Numbered from the stretch's first letter, positions 33,841 through 45,136 are shown. The stretch is DNA of 64,000 nucleotides from Brachypterus glaber (GCA_958510825.1 OY294051.1:1674001-1738000), one strand, 5' to 3'. The notes: a model not told the origin generated them from the sequence alone. Numbers and translations: made by a program.

Positions 33841-34507
33841 CAGGGTGATCAATAACTGCCATGACAAAATTCAAGAGGTGATTCTGCATCCAAAAATATC
33901 AAAAAAAGTTCCTATAAAGGTTGGTCCGGAAATGAGCCCTTAGGGAGCTATGGCCCTTTAAAAATTTAATAAAAGTAAGGTTTTTAATTATTAACTCTGG
34001 TACCCTTTAAGCTAGAGTGACGAGCTTTTGCGTGTATGCTAGTATTATTAAGGGCAATAAGTTTATATTAATTTATTTTTTTGAATTTATCCAGAGGTGT
34101 CCATAGACGGAAAAATATATTAGACTTAACACATTTTTGCCCCAAACTTATATATGTGTACTTTTTAAGGATTTTTTGTTAAAAATATGGATTCCTTGAG
34201 TAAAAATACATAAAAAATATAGTGTAATACTGTAGAAGCAACCGTTTTCAAAAAAAATGTAATTAAGAGGAAGTAACATTTCGCGCCACCAAAAACGTTA
34301 CTTTTTAAAAGGCTATTACTCTTTTAATATTAAATTTAGGTGTTTTGGTGAAGAATTCTGCAGCATTAAAATTTTATTGATGCTTTTTTTTGTTCCCCAT
34401 TAAATATGTCATCTTCGAAGGGCCGTAGCTCCTTCCTTTATAGAAACTTTTTTTTTTGATGTAGAATCACCTCTTAAATTTTGGCATGGCAGTTACTGAT
34501 CACCCTG
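33841..34507. mobile_element. Mariner-like foldback at a TA site
   Basis: CAGGGTGATCAATAACTGCC at the left and its near-complement (GGCAGTTACTGATCACCCTG) at the right, flanked by TA. The inverted arms extend about 80 bp, through AAGAGGTGATTCTGCATC. Shares 'CTATAAAGGTTGGTCCGGAA' with the next element. Confidence 0.85.
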
Positions 34508-34527
34508 TATACGCTGTATATATTATA

Positions 34528-35506
34528 CAGGGTTATTTAGAAATAGGTTTGAGAGTTTTATATTTTACATTAAAAAAGTATAATTAAAGTACCTATAAAG
34601 GTTGGTCCGGAAATGAGCCCTAAGGGAGCTACGACCCTTCTAAGGGTACATCTTAAAAGTATTTTTTATTTATTATCTCTGGAACCCTATGTGCGTAACG
34701 AATTAACCAACCCATTTTTTGCACATGCCTAAACATTGATAAAACTCATTTGTGTAATTTTATTTGGTATTTTTAACCAAGAATGTGCAAAATGGGGGGT
34801 AATGTCACTTTTTTGCCCCAAACTTTTTCATTTGTAGATTTTTTGACATTCCTACAAAATATTTTTTTTTTCAAAAAAGGAAAAAATGAAAAATAAAACA
34901 CAATAAAATTTAAATTTGAAGACTATTAAAAAAAAATGTGCAAGTCTGTATAAACAACTTCTCGAGTCCATTTAATCCTAATTACTCAATTCGAATTATT
35001 TTTAACTAGTCTGAAGGAATAATTAATTAATTAAAATCAAGGGTTATTAGCAAGCTTTTAGAGTACCGTTTAATTCAAAGTTATCTTAAGATATATTTGT
35101 TGGGGTTGGATGAGGTTAAATGGAGAGTGAAAGTTTCATAAGTGGTTTAATTTTTATCGATATTCATCAAAAAAATACTACAAAATAACACAAAAAGTTT
35201 ATATGAACACGAGTCAAATATCGTCTTATAAGCAGTGTCCAACTGCCTGTACCCATAACACCGAAACTAAGCATTTTTAGGTACACGTTTTACTTAAAAC
35301 AATTTTTATTTTAATCCTACAGTTTTTTTAAACACTAAAAATAAGGGGTGAAATAAAATTTATTCCAAATTTTTTGACGATTTTTACTTTTATTACTTTT
35401 ATTTTTAACCCTATAAAATATCCAAACGAATTATGAAATATATAAAATAAAAATAGAAAAACTTTGAAAACATTTCACATACTCGCGCTTATTTCGGTGC
35501 ACCCTG
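34528..35506. mobile_element. Mariner-like element, related family
   Basis: Starts CAGGGTTATTTAG and ends GGTGCACCCTG with TA on both sides. Near its left end it carries the same CTATAAAGGTTGGTCCGGAA and ATGAGCCCTAAGGGAGCTAC block as its neighbour. No transposase frame. Confidence 0.6.
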
Positions 35507-35656
35507 TATAAACAATTACTTTTTAAAAAATTTATTATTGCAAAATAGAGCCAAAAAACATGATTTCAAGAAAAATAATTGGTCTTTAAAACATAGTGAT
35601 TAAAAAAATGTATTTTTTTTAGTGATCCACTTTATTTGCTTGGAGTTAGAGGTTAG

Positions 35657-35804
35657 CCCAGGGGCGGATTTATTTCATTTCCATAAGGAAAAAAATTGTC
35701 AATTCACCAAAAATATAATTTTTAAGGTATTTCTATGCTAATTTATCTCGGTGGGGGGGAGGGCATGGCCCCCATGCCTCCCCCCCCCTAAATCCGACCT
35801 TGGG
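35657..35804. mobile_element. Short MITE with CAGGGGCGGATTTA ends
   Basis: CCCAGGGGCGGATTTATTTC on the left and CCTAAATCCGACCTTGGG on the right form imperfect inverted ends. A G-run and C-run pair (GGGGGGGAGGGC, CCCCCCCCC) lies inside. Resembles widespread hAT-type MITEs. Confidence 0.55.
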
Positions 35805-37138
35805 TTAACTACAACATGCCTTTATAAACCAATGTTTGTAAGGCATTCAAAATTCACAAGTTAATTTTTTTATCATTGTTTAACTCAAAAAGATTTACTT
35901 AATCAAGTCTACACAAAAAAATGTTTTAATTTTTGTTTAGTTAAAAAATGACAAGGCTTTAAATTCTAAAATAGGGTTAAATACACGTATATCTCAGAAA
36001 CTAAGCATTTTAAAACAAATTTTTATATGTACTTCTTTTAAAATGATTATATACTTAACGTATTTAAATTTTGTCAAAATATTTCTTTGAATTTTTGAAA
36101 AAATAAAAATATGATCAGGAACTGTCACATAAATTTACTTATTATTGATTTTTTCTATACACTATTCTAAGAAAAAAGTTTACAATACTTTTTGATGAGG
36201 AAGTAATAAATCAAATTTCGAACAAATTCTGAAAAATTGAGCCAATGAAGTTTAAAGTCCAACGAACTAATAACTCTTCTCTTTAGAATACCCATACCGT
36301 TAATATAAAGTATCGCCAACATCTCGGTTTGCAGTTTTTTGTATGTGAACTTTTGTAAACAAATAGTAGGTATATTCAGGCCTGAAGAATATCAGTAACT
36401 GTCATTGTTGTCTCTGTTAGAACAAAGCTGTGCGAGTAAGAGTAAGTATATGTTGGCTACGTTTTTGTCAGTTTTTACAAATGAAATGCCTATTCTAGAG
36501 AGAACAGTTATTAGTTCGTTGTTAAAGTCGTATGAAAGTAGAGCTCTTCAAATATAATTATGGAAAGTTTAATGAAAACGTAATGAGGTGGAAAATTTTC
36601 GTTGGTTTGATTGTTTAAGACCTCACAAAGCATCGCTTTAATTGCTCTGATAATATTGTGTTACGGAAAAAAATTGATTATGTTTTCTCAAATTATTGAT
36701 TTTATTATCAATTTCGAGGTATTTTCTTTTCATACAGTGTTTTAAAAATAATTATATAAAAAAATACGACGAAAGTTCTTAGGTCCAATTTTGAGTTAGT
36801 AACTTAGACGTCAAAAGAATCCTCATTACTACTACCAGAATTTTTTTAAGATATCCATATCAAATAAAAATTTAAAAAACAAGTTTATAATATATAATAC
36901 TGGCGCTTTCGACAAAATTTTACATTTCTTGGCGCTTTTAGTATGTACTCTTTTTGGTCCTTTATAAAAGGTCACATACTTATCTCTAACAGTTCAAGGA
37001 ATGGAATATTTCTTTCATATTTTTAGATAAGAATGAATAGCTATTATTACTTTTTAAAAGGTTGGTTAATGTAAAAATAATGGTTTCATTTCTTCTGTAT
37101 TTTGTGAACTCTTTACCAAAATAAAAGTGTATAAAATA
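35805..37138. other. Noncoding, nothing recognised
   Basis: AT-rich, 1.3 kb, without a supported gene or recognised repeat. Confidence 0.45.
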
Positions 37139-37849
37139 CAGTGCGGTCCAAAAGTCAGCCCCCACCCCTTTAACTTTTGAACGAGTTGAGACTTCAAATT
37201 TAGAACTCTTAAATAAGACAACTTAAACTATCTTTTAGCATATATTTGATATTTTCATCTCTTAAAATGTGGGCAGGGGGGCATGGGGGGACATTTTTTA
37301 AATGGAAAGTGAGGTCGTGTGATACATCATTTTAAAGCTTATAAAATTCTCTAATTAAACTAACATTTTTAAATTTTTTAAAAATGTTTTTTAAGGTTTT
37401 GATTTTTCAATTTTTTGTGCTAAAACATTCGATTTTTTAAGTTTTTTTTTATAAATTTTTATTTATGTCAACTAAAATTAGTTTAAAAGTAAAATTAACA
37501 TTTTTTTATGATGAAATTAGGCATTTTTAAAAAATTATTTGTTTTTTTTTAGAGGAATTTTGACATTAATACCCATTTTCAACCCCATTTTAAACTCATT
37601 TTTTTTTTAATTTAAAAATATGGAGTTAAATGGAGAATTTTATAAGCTTTAAAATGATGTATTACACGACCCCCTTTCTATTTAAAAAGAAGGGCCACCA
37701 TGCCCCCCTGCCCACATTTTAAGAGCTGAAATTATTAAATATATGCTAAAAGATAGTTTAAGATGTCTTATTTAAAAGTTCCAAATTTAAAGTCGATATC
37801 TCAACTGGTTCAAAAGTTAAGAGGGGGGGCTGGCTTTTGGACCGCTCTG
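37139..37849. mobile_element. Mariner-like foldback, 711 bp
   Basis: CAGTGCGGTCCAAAAGTCAG at the left and GGCTTTTGGACCGCTCTG at the right, flanked by TA (37137-37138, 37850-37851). Arms of about 240 bp include TTTTAAAGCTTATAAAATTC in both orientations. A relict copy lies at 14040-14345. Confidence 0.9.
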
Positions 37850-37928
37850 TATATACCTTAACCCACAGTTCTATCCAAAAAGTTTAAAATAAACTTTAAA
37901 TTTGGTACACTAAGAAAAATTACCCATA

Positions 37929-38130
37929 GGGAACGTGCAAATATTACGTAACGCAAATTGTATCAAAATTCATACACTTCATAGCCAGGTTCTCGCGTTA
38001 TTATAGATTAGAGAGATATTTTGGCTACCCCCTAATAGGGGGTGTGTTAGGGGATAGCCAAAATATGAAATCTTTACAGCCTTGAATGACGCGAGAACCG
38101 AGGTATGAAGTGTATGACTTGAACGTTCCC
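37929..38130. mobile_element. PIF/Harbinger-like MITE, 202 bp
   Basis: GGGAACGTGCAAATATTACG at the left; the right end reads CTTGAACGTTCCC. Long inverted arms ('TTCATAGCCAGGTTCTCGCG' facing CGCGAGAACCGAGGTATGAA). Flanks ATA/TTA fit a decayed TWA duplication. A related end, GGGAACGTTCAAGTATTACG, is at about 2429. Confidence 0.7.
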
Positions 38131-38689
38131 TTACCAGAGTCCTGGCAATAATTTGTTATAAACGTATAAATGAAAAACCAAAGAAAATTACATTTATTTA
38201 TTTTTACCAAACAATCCCTTTGGAAAATGTATTACTCAATTTTCAAGTTTCAAAGCGTGCTTGAGTTATTTTTTTCGCAGAAATTGGTTATATAAGACGA
38301 GATCGAAACAAAACTATACCTAAATAATTTTAATACAAGAAATTTTAGTTTATTTTCTACAGTGTATAAAATTACTCTAATGGCGTACCCCATGATTGTT
38401 AGAGCAACATCACTTAAACTGGATAAATTAGGCAAAATTTATCGGCCCTATTAACACATCATAGTACAAACCGACCTTTGAATTTCGGCCTTGTTCTCTA
38501 TAAATTAACGAAGCGTAGTCAAATCTGTTACCACATAATTTTATCCCAAAAAGCTATCTTTACGAAATTTATCTGCCTCAAAAATAGGTTTTTAATTAAC
38601 TTAAATATGTTTCAAGTACATATCTTCCCAAAAACACATATTTTGAGTCTAAAAGAACTTTTCAGACCAAGAATTACTTTGCAAAGTTT

Positions 38690-38990
38690 TTACTCCGCAG
38701 ACCAAATTCTAAATTTTATCGGCGCAAACTAATTACTTCGCATAGATTCTGTTCAGCAAACCAAATCGAAATTTTTTATCTTCGCATAGATTTTACTCCG
38801 CAAATCAAATTCCAAATTGTATCTTCGCAAATTAATTACTTCGCATAGATTTTACTCCGCAAACTAAAGAGCAATTTTTTTCTTGGCAAACCCATATATT
38901 TTACTCCGAACCCCAAATAGCAAATTTTATCTTCGCAAACCAATTACTTCTCCTATATTTTATTCCGCAAACCAAATTTTTATGTTTTAT
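38690..38990 (+). repeat. Tandem repeat, unit about 60 bp, some 5 copies
   Basis: Degenerate copies of a unit containing TTTTACTCCGCAAACCAAAT followed by TTTATCTTCGCAAA and ATTACTTCGCATAGA. Unit spacing varies. No coding meaning evident. Confidence 0.75.
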
Positions 38991-39465
38991 CTTACAAAAA
39001 AACTTCGCAGAAACAAGTTTACAAAAAACATTTTTAAATATGAATGGTGTGGTCATCAGTTCTCCGTGTATTATTAACAGTAGTCGGCGTAAACTCAGTT
39101 ATGACTTATCAACGTTGAAAATAAACACAAAAACATAGGCTTACGGAATAATTTTGCCGAATTATGAGGGAAATTTTTATAAATCGAAACATTTGACGAC
39201 TAATTTGTTACACACAACAATATTACCTATTCGCCGACTACTGGTTATTAAGTAACAAATATTGTTATACAAATTTCTCGTTAAATTTAACAGAATATAT
39301 AGGCAGGAGCTCGACCTTTGGGTTTCTATCAATGCAAATCAGATAAGCAAATCTAAATCTGTAATAGTTGAAGTAAAACTAGATGTCCCTAAAGTTATTC
39401 GACACATTAGTGACCCTTGTCAAAAATTGCAAATCCGGGACTAAAAAGTTATTTTAGTCCCTCTT

Positions 39466-40039
39466 CGTGCAGGCCTCGGATCATGGATGGCCTGCACGGG
39501 ACCGGAACCTATATTGGGTGTTACAAGGAAGCAAGTAAAGACCGCTCTCGATGAGTGGGCTTATACCAAGCTAAAGGAGCAATGGAGAGCGGTTGACGGT
39601 TGCCGGCAAGCTAGGGACTTCCTGGCTGGCCCAAGCAAATCAAAAACCGACTGGTTGCTGGAAAAAGGATGAACTGCACTCAAACAACTTGTAGGGGTCC
39701 TCATGGGCCATTGCAAGCTAAGGAAGCACCTGGCAACAATGCGGATTCTAGAGAGTCCACTATGCCCAGAGTGCGGAGAGGATGAAACATCCTCTCATTA
39801 CTTAGCCGAGTGTGTCAGATACAACAGGATCAGGTTGCAAGTCTTTGAAACTCAAAGACTCAACCAAGAGGAACTAAGAGATCTCCCCTGGGCCAATATC
39901 CTGGCCTTTATTGAAAGGACGGGCAGGTTCAAGGAGGACTCAAATTAGTAAATGGCTGGGATTGCCTGGGGTGACAAAAAGGGCCAGAAATGGCCTAGTT
40001 GTCCGGCTTTGGCCAACCCAAAAAATTTACAACTACTAC
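39466..40039 (+). mobile_element. 5'-truncated LINE, copy 2
   Basis: Same family as 31025. 'GPEPILGVTRKQVKTALDEW', then 'GCRQARDFLAGPSKSKTDWL', a stop, then 'LMGHCKLRKHLATMRI' and the cysteine motif CPECGEDETSSHYLAEC. The tail is (TAC)n. The target duplication TAGTCCCTCTT (11 bp) is exact at 39455-39465 and 40040-40050. The 5' junction carries an inverted repeat, CGTGCAGGCC facing GGCCTGCACG, perhaps from aberrant reverse transcription. Confidence 0.92.
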
Positions 40040-40554
40040 TAGTCCCTCTTTTAAGGGACTAATTCTACTGTTTTACTCCCGCATCTGTATCATGTTATTC
40101 GCGATAGCTGTACACTTTATTTTTCGTGATCTACGTTTACACGTAGCGCTAACTACCCGTATTCATAAATTCCGACAGCAGTCTGTCTCTTTCTGTCAAG
40201 TTGTTTTACAGAAAGAGAGAATGATAGAGAAGTTATAAATACCGGTAGTTGGCACTATGTGTAAACGTAGTCAATGGCAATAAATTTAAAATAGCCTTTG
40301 CTGCCTGTTTCTTAATAACCACCATAGTCAGTTTCGATAGACTGCAACATTCAAAATATTACGGCTATCTTGGAAAAAACAATCAGTTCCAAATCAATGT
40401 AATTTTTTATTGATATTTTGTACAGATCTAGTTTATTGTATAATTTTAAACCTTCATTGTTACAGAATCGTCAAATAGAAAATTGGACAAAATCCATCAA
40501 AAAAACAGGCAAAAAATTGACAAAATCCATCAAAAAAAACACACAAAAACACTA

Positions 40555-40728
40555 GAGGACAAGCCCGACTTTTGAAGCCAAATCTGTACTACCAACCCTA
40601 AAACTTAGTTGTGATGCCATCAATTGCATGTGTGACCACTGTTGGCAGACCTGTGGGAAGGTGTTGACCAACAGGAATGGGCTGGCTCCTCACGGCTGTA
40701 CTATTGCTAGCCCTGATTACATTTATGG
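40555..40728 (+). CDS. Possible coding exon, cysteine-rich
   Basis: Open from just after a TAG to a strong donor (ATTTATGG followed by GTAAGT at 40729). The peptide includes 'SPTFEAKSVLPTLKLSCDAI' and 'CMCDHCWQTCGKVLTNRNGL' then APHGC. The cysteine spacing hints at a zinc-binding or disulphide-rich segment. No good acceptor tract was seen upstream. It ends in phase 2, which does not match the preferred frame of the exon at 43258. Could be an exon of a different gene or a retroelement remnant. Confidence 0.3.
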
Positions 40729-41035
40729 GTAAGTACGGATCTGACACTTGATAATAACACGGGCCTGCAAAATTGAGTCTATTAGAAGTTATTTGGATTC
40801 CTAAAATTTATTTTTGGTATGCTGATATCGAAAATTATTTCAATTTTTTTCCGTCACGTCAGATTTTTTTGCAAATTGCAATTAAAAATACAAAAAAAGC
40901 TTCTAAATTTAAGCTTACGTTTCACAAAATAACTACCCGTGGGGGTGGAAATTATTTTTGAAATCAACATACTCAAAAGTACTTTAACATAATGAGTAGT
41001 TACTCAGAATACATAAACGAAGACTGTTTTAACCA

Positions 41036-41447
41036 ATGGAGCTCTCTACAACTAGAATTATGAAACAAAAGACGTCTACCCTATCTCTATCTCATTTGTG
41101 CTACACTTTCCAGCCAACCAAATAAATACTGTATTTGTTTTTCATACAACAAATACAGTATTTATTTGGTTGGCCGGAAAGTGTAGCACTGAGCGGCACG
41201 AACGAACATAGCTAATGTGAATCTGTAGAATAAGATAATTCTACTAAAATTTAGATGGCGCCAGTAATTTCTTTAATAAAAATAATATAGTTACACTTTT
41301 CGCCCGGCCAAGTAAATATTGTATTTGTTCAACAAAGAACAAATACAGAATTTGTTTGGTTGGGTGGAAGTGAGAGTGTATGTATGTGTTCTATCCTTTT
41401 TGGGTAGAACTTTTGTCCATGTCTAATCTAACGGGAGAAATCGCCAT
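41036..41447 (-). repeat. Dispersed 410-bp element with internal hairpins, copy B
   Basis: Reverse complement of 9127-9532 over its whole length, about 31.5 kb away. The inner hairpin here is stronger: AAATAAATACTGTATTTGTT faces ACAAATACAGTATTTATTTG. Confidence 0.85.
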
Positions 41448-43040
41448 ATAAATGTGTTAATTTAGTCGTTTTTGGAAAAAAAATTAATGAGATCGAACAA
41501 ACTTACATTGGATTTTTGCAATCAACATATCAAAAACTATCAGAATCAGTTTTTAACTTCCAGCCAAGTTATTTTCGGGAGTGAGTTAATTTTTTCAGTG
41601 TTTAATATCACTCATCCACGTTCCATGCAACGATTGAAATAAACAGGATATTTATAGTAGCCGGCAATAGTTATAAGGATATTCTTAAAATAAATATTGG
41701 GGATGCTCAAGGATGCCTTGGAATGTTGCATGATTCTAACAATATGCGCTGTTTTACAGAAAACATTCTTAGAAGGTTTTGAGACATTCGAAAAAATCTT
41801 ACAGAATATGCCCACAAAAGATGTTCCTTAGAATATTCATTAAACAAATGCACATGCATAGATAGCGCAAGTTTTAATCATATCCTATCTAAAAATGTTT
41901 GTAAAAACATTGGATAAAATATCATTCAAATTTTAATATTTTTAAAAGCTTAGTTTCTTCTTATTATGTTATTCGTGATTTTCAAATTTGTTTTAGTGTA
42001 AAGAAAAATGTCTTGGTAAAAATAAAGACTTAACTTGATTTAATTCTTTCCTTGATGGACAGATCTATTAAAATATTTACAAGACCATTTTCACTCGTTG
42101 CAAAATTGCAGGTTAGATCAATATAAGGGATATATATATAGTCATGTTCTTAAGACTGTTTATTTATTTGTTTGGAAATACTTAACCAGAAAAAAGCTTA
42201 AAAAATACTACTGTCAACAAAAAAAAATACTTTTTCATGTAGGCCTAGGTTAAATAAAATAAAAAATTAAAATATATTTCAAAAACCGTTTGTTTTTTCG
42301 AAACACGAAAAAAAAAATAAAAAACGCCGAGATCTTCTTTGACTTCCAATATTTTCGACTTAAAAATCTATGATTTTTGACCATTTTGGTAATATTTCTA
42401 AAATCCAATGTATGAAATCTTATTGAAAATTACCTAGATTTTCGAGATTAATGCCAAGACTTTCAAAAGATTTTTGTAAGACTCCTGACAATGATTCACT
42501 TTTTTTCTGTTTTTTAAGTTTGAAAAAAAAATCATAAAAATTGTTTTCACTCCATTTTACCCCTCTTACGGTAAAAGTCTTACCCTACCACGATTTATAC
42601 TTTTTTTTTCAAGAAAACAGCCCAGACATAGAAAAATTATTGAATTACGGGCATCATCCCTAATAAAATTCTAAGCATTCTAAGTATTTAACAATATAAC
42701 ATTTTTGATGCTCCCTGTAAATTTTAGTTCAGAGAGAGTAATTTATAGCTACAACATCTAATAAATAAAATAGGCACTTTCAAATGCAGTATGACGTTCA
42801 TTTTCCTTTATATTTCCATATCCATATTCGGGATGGCATATTCCCCGTAGAAACATTAAACCAAAAATAAAAAGTTAGGTCAGGGTTAGTTTTTGAAATT
42901 AATTTTAGGCACTATAGTTGCAGACTGGGTAGATTAATCCTTTACTTAACTGGCAATTTATTTATGCCAGTAAAAAGGGGTTCCTGAGTTTTGATTGACG
43001 TTTTCTGCCTTCTTAGACAAAAAAAATCAGGAAACCCTAA
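41448..43040. other. Noncoding, nothing recognised
   Basis: AT-rich, with scattered AGAATATTC/TTCTTAGAA words at 41590-41850 similar to the array at 43045. No gene seen. Confidence 0.4.
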
Positions 43041-43044
43041 AAAT

Positions 43045-43190
43045 TTTCTAAGAATTTTTCAAAAATGTTCTCAGAAGATTCTAAGAATGTTCTTAGAATG
43101 TTTTAAGAATGTTCTAAGAAGGTTCTAAATTTTTTCTAAAAATGTAATAATAGTGTTTTTTTTCTTAGAATGATCTAAGAATATGTTTAG
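43045..43190. promoter_or_regulatory. Array of alternating GAA/TTC words resembling heat-shock elements
   Basis: About ten TTC-nn-GAA type dyads follow each other (GTTCTCAGAAGATTCTAAGA, ATGTTCTTAGAATG, AATGTTCTAAGAAGGTTCTA), the layout bound by heat-shock factor. It lies 68 bases before the 43258 exon, inside what should be an intron. It may equally be a degraded tandem repeat. Confidence 0.3.
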
Positions 43191-43257
43191 TAAAAATTGT
43201 GTTATAAGGTATGTTATTTTAAACATTACTTAACTAATAAACCTTGCGAAGCTACAG

Positions 43258-43455
43258 GCCTCCCGTCGCCCCAAGGCGCCCACGGACAGCCGCAAGCCGG
43301 CGTCCCCCAGAGCACGCCGAGTCCGAACCTGGGAGGGGGAGTGGGAGGCATCAGGAGGACGCTGTCCGGATGGAGAGAATGGAGGAGGGCCGATCCGACC
43401 CTGATAAACAGTTTGTGGCGGAGCAAAATGGGAAATGGCATTCGGAAGCAGCTAG
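43258..43455 (+). CDS. Exon of a single-pass membrane protein (extracellular side)
   Basis: A GC-rich island in AT-rich surroundings. The acceptor CTACAG is preceded by a TTAACTAATAA branch-site-like word; the donor is CTAG followed by GTAAGACT. Preferred frame: two bases, then 65 codons, then one base. It encodes a P/G/Q-rich part (PQGAHGQPQAGVPQSTPSPN) and a W/R-rich part ('GWREWRRADPTLINSLWRSK'). A second frame is also open but gives an Arg/Pro-rich product. The preferred frame has higher third-position GC and joins in phase to the exon at 49777. The protein family is not recognised. Upstream exons were not found. Confidence 0.55.
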
Positions 43456-43643
43456 GTAAGACTTAGTTTGTGTGTTGCTTGTACCTGTCATTATGGTGGG
43501 TGAAACATTGCTTTTTTGTTTATTGTTTATCACTCTTTTGCGGGAATAGTTTGTAGGACATAGGGTAAAGTCCCGTTTTGTGGGAATAAAAGGTAAAGCA
43601 CATAGTTGGACTGGGAATGTATTTTACCGGGCAAAAGTCCACA

Positions 43644-44212
43644 CACAGAAAAATATTATCTTAAATCAAGAATATGTATGATTTGTATATAACGAAGACA
43701 ATATATTCTTCTTTTATGCATACCATCCCATATAGCACACAATATCACCCGGATATCCTCTCAATGTCCTTTTAATGCCGCATGTCCGGAGATATTAGTC
43801 GTATATCGCATATCCCGAAAGTTATGTCCTGACGATATACTGTCCGTATAACCCAAGGATATACGGTATGTCCATCGTACATCCCAGGTACGTCCCGAGA
43901 GGATGTCCCGGGGATGTCCTTTCCGGATGTCCTTGGGATTTACGGGCAGTATTTCCCCGGGACGTCCCTGGGACACACGGAGGACATTTGGGATGTACGA
44001 GGAAGTCGCTCGACTTCCCGTTTAGTAACAAAAGTATATCCTGGGGATATCTATCGTAAAGCGTGTGCTATATGGGATATTCTTATCCTTTCATATTTGA
44101 AAATATATTCTTCTTTCAAGCATATTTAAAGCACAATTTTTCTTTAAATGAGAATATATCTTCTTCGTTATATCTAAATCCCACATTCTTGATTTAAGAC
44201 AATACTTTTTTG
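43644..44212. mobile_element. CACAG-family MITE hosting a nested GGATATCC element
   Basis: CACAGAAAAATATTATCTTA at the left and CACATTCTTGATTTAAGACA on the right form inverted ends, with ATATTCTTCTTT words in both halves. The GGATATCC element (43725-44078) sits in the middle. Same family as 22578-23395; related to 21199-21457. Confidence 0.6.
43725..44078. mobile_element. GGATATCC-dyad element, copy 1
   Basis: Inverted ends TCCCATATAGCACAC and GTGTGCTATATGGGA. The interior is almost entirely GGATATCC, GGACATCC, GGGATGTCC and ACGTACATCCC-type words, many self-complementary and in both orientations. Related copies: 51787-52622 (interrupted) and 60857-61209. The short frames in it are incidental. 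Confidence 0.8.
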
Positions 44213-44409
44213 CTCAACACAAATCATTCTAAGTATAATAAAGTACGCAACACATTTTTTTGAGCTGGAAAAATAAAGAATAACATTAATAAAGTCATAA
44301 TTCGCTCACTCATCGCATAATATACTGTTAATCAAAAATGAGTAAAAAATGAAAGAAAACAAAAACAATTTTTGACCCAGTCCATTGTTTTCAGTAATAT
44401 ATAATGTAT

Positions 44410-44600
44410 ATCAGAAAGCTTCCGGCATGGCAGTTAATAGAGGAACGGAAAATATTTTGAGGTTATAATACCGAAAGCATATACTGGAGCACTAGAAAGG
44501 TAGGCTCCTTAGGTGGGTAGTTTGTGCAGTTTGTAAACTACCTACCTACAATAACAAACCTGCCTATCCAGTACTCTAGCATACACACAGAAAATGTTAT
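44410..44600. repeat. Imperfect palindrome
   Basis: TACTGGAGCACTAGAAAGGT and AGGTGGGTAGTTTGTG face AAACTACCTACCT and CTGCCTATCCAGTACTCTAG. Probably a small foldback element. Confidence 0.5.
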
Positions 44601-44627
44601 TGGTTTTAATACTGTAATATTATTTTT

Positions 44628-45136
44628 ACACTGAAAATAAGAGATCTGGTTAGGGCAACCAGATCAACAGATAATACGGAACAACTATTTATTTGTAAAT
44701 AATATTACTTTGCTCTTCAAATTTTAAATGTCATGTTGTCCCGCATTTTTATTTTAGTTTTAAGTTTTTAATGTGTTTGTAATTGTCCTTTTTTGCTCTA
44801 AATGTACACCAAAATCTTTTATATTCACCTGCTGCATCCTGTAAGGCATTGACAATGCCAGCCCTGATGATGGATTAAAATTCCGAAAGCGCTCGGCAGA
44901 TAATAATTTTGTTTTTTAATAAACTATACCTAAATACAAAGAAATATTATTTATATTATATACGGTATACAAGTCAAAAAATTTCCTTAACTATTTATCT
45001 GGTTACTGTAACCAGAAATCTGGTAATGTCAAAAAAACTAATTGTTGTGATCACCAGATCTTTAAAATCTTAATTTTGCTTCTGGTAACAGAAAAAAGTC
45101 TTGTCTGGCAGGCCAAACCAGATTGTTTTTTAGTGT
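44628..45136. mobile_element. Foldback element with AGATCTGGTT ends and a hammerhead-like core
   Basis: ACACTGAAAATAAGAGATCT, GGTT on the left; AACCAGATTGTTTTTTAGTGT-type complement on the right, with several CCAGATC words in both orientations. At 44864-44888 CTGATGA, a short GGA/TCC stem and GAAA appear in hammerhead order. Target duplication not clear. Confidence 0.5.
44855..44905 (+). ncRNA. Hammerhead-ribozyme-like motif
   Basis: CTGATGA at 44864, hairpin 44871-44884 (GGA, A/T loop, TCC), GAAA at 44885. Flanking TGCC (upstream) and GGCA (downstream) could pair as a stem I. The core order fits a hammerhead, but stem III and the cleavage triplet are not convincingly defined by eye, so activity is unproven. 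Confidence 0.3.

Noticed and set aside
43822..44129. Several overlapping 60-71 codon open frames, also at 60844-61329 and 51826-52070
   Set aside because: They are by-products of the GGATATCC-rich repeat, open on both strands because the words are palindromic.
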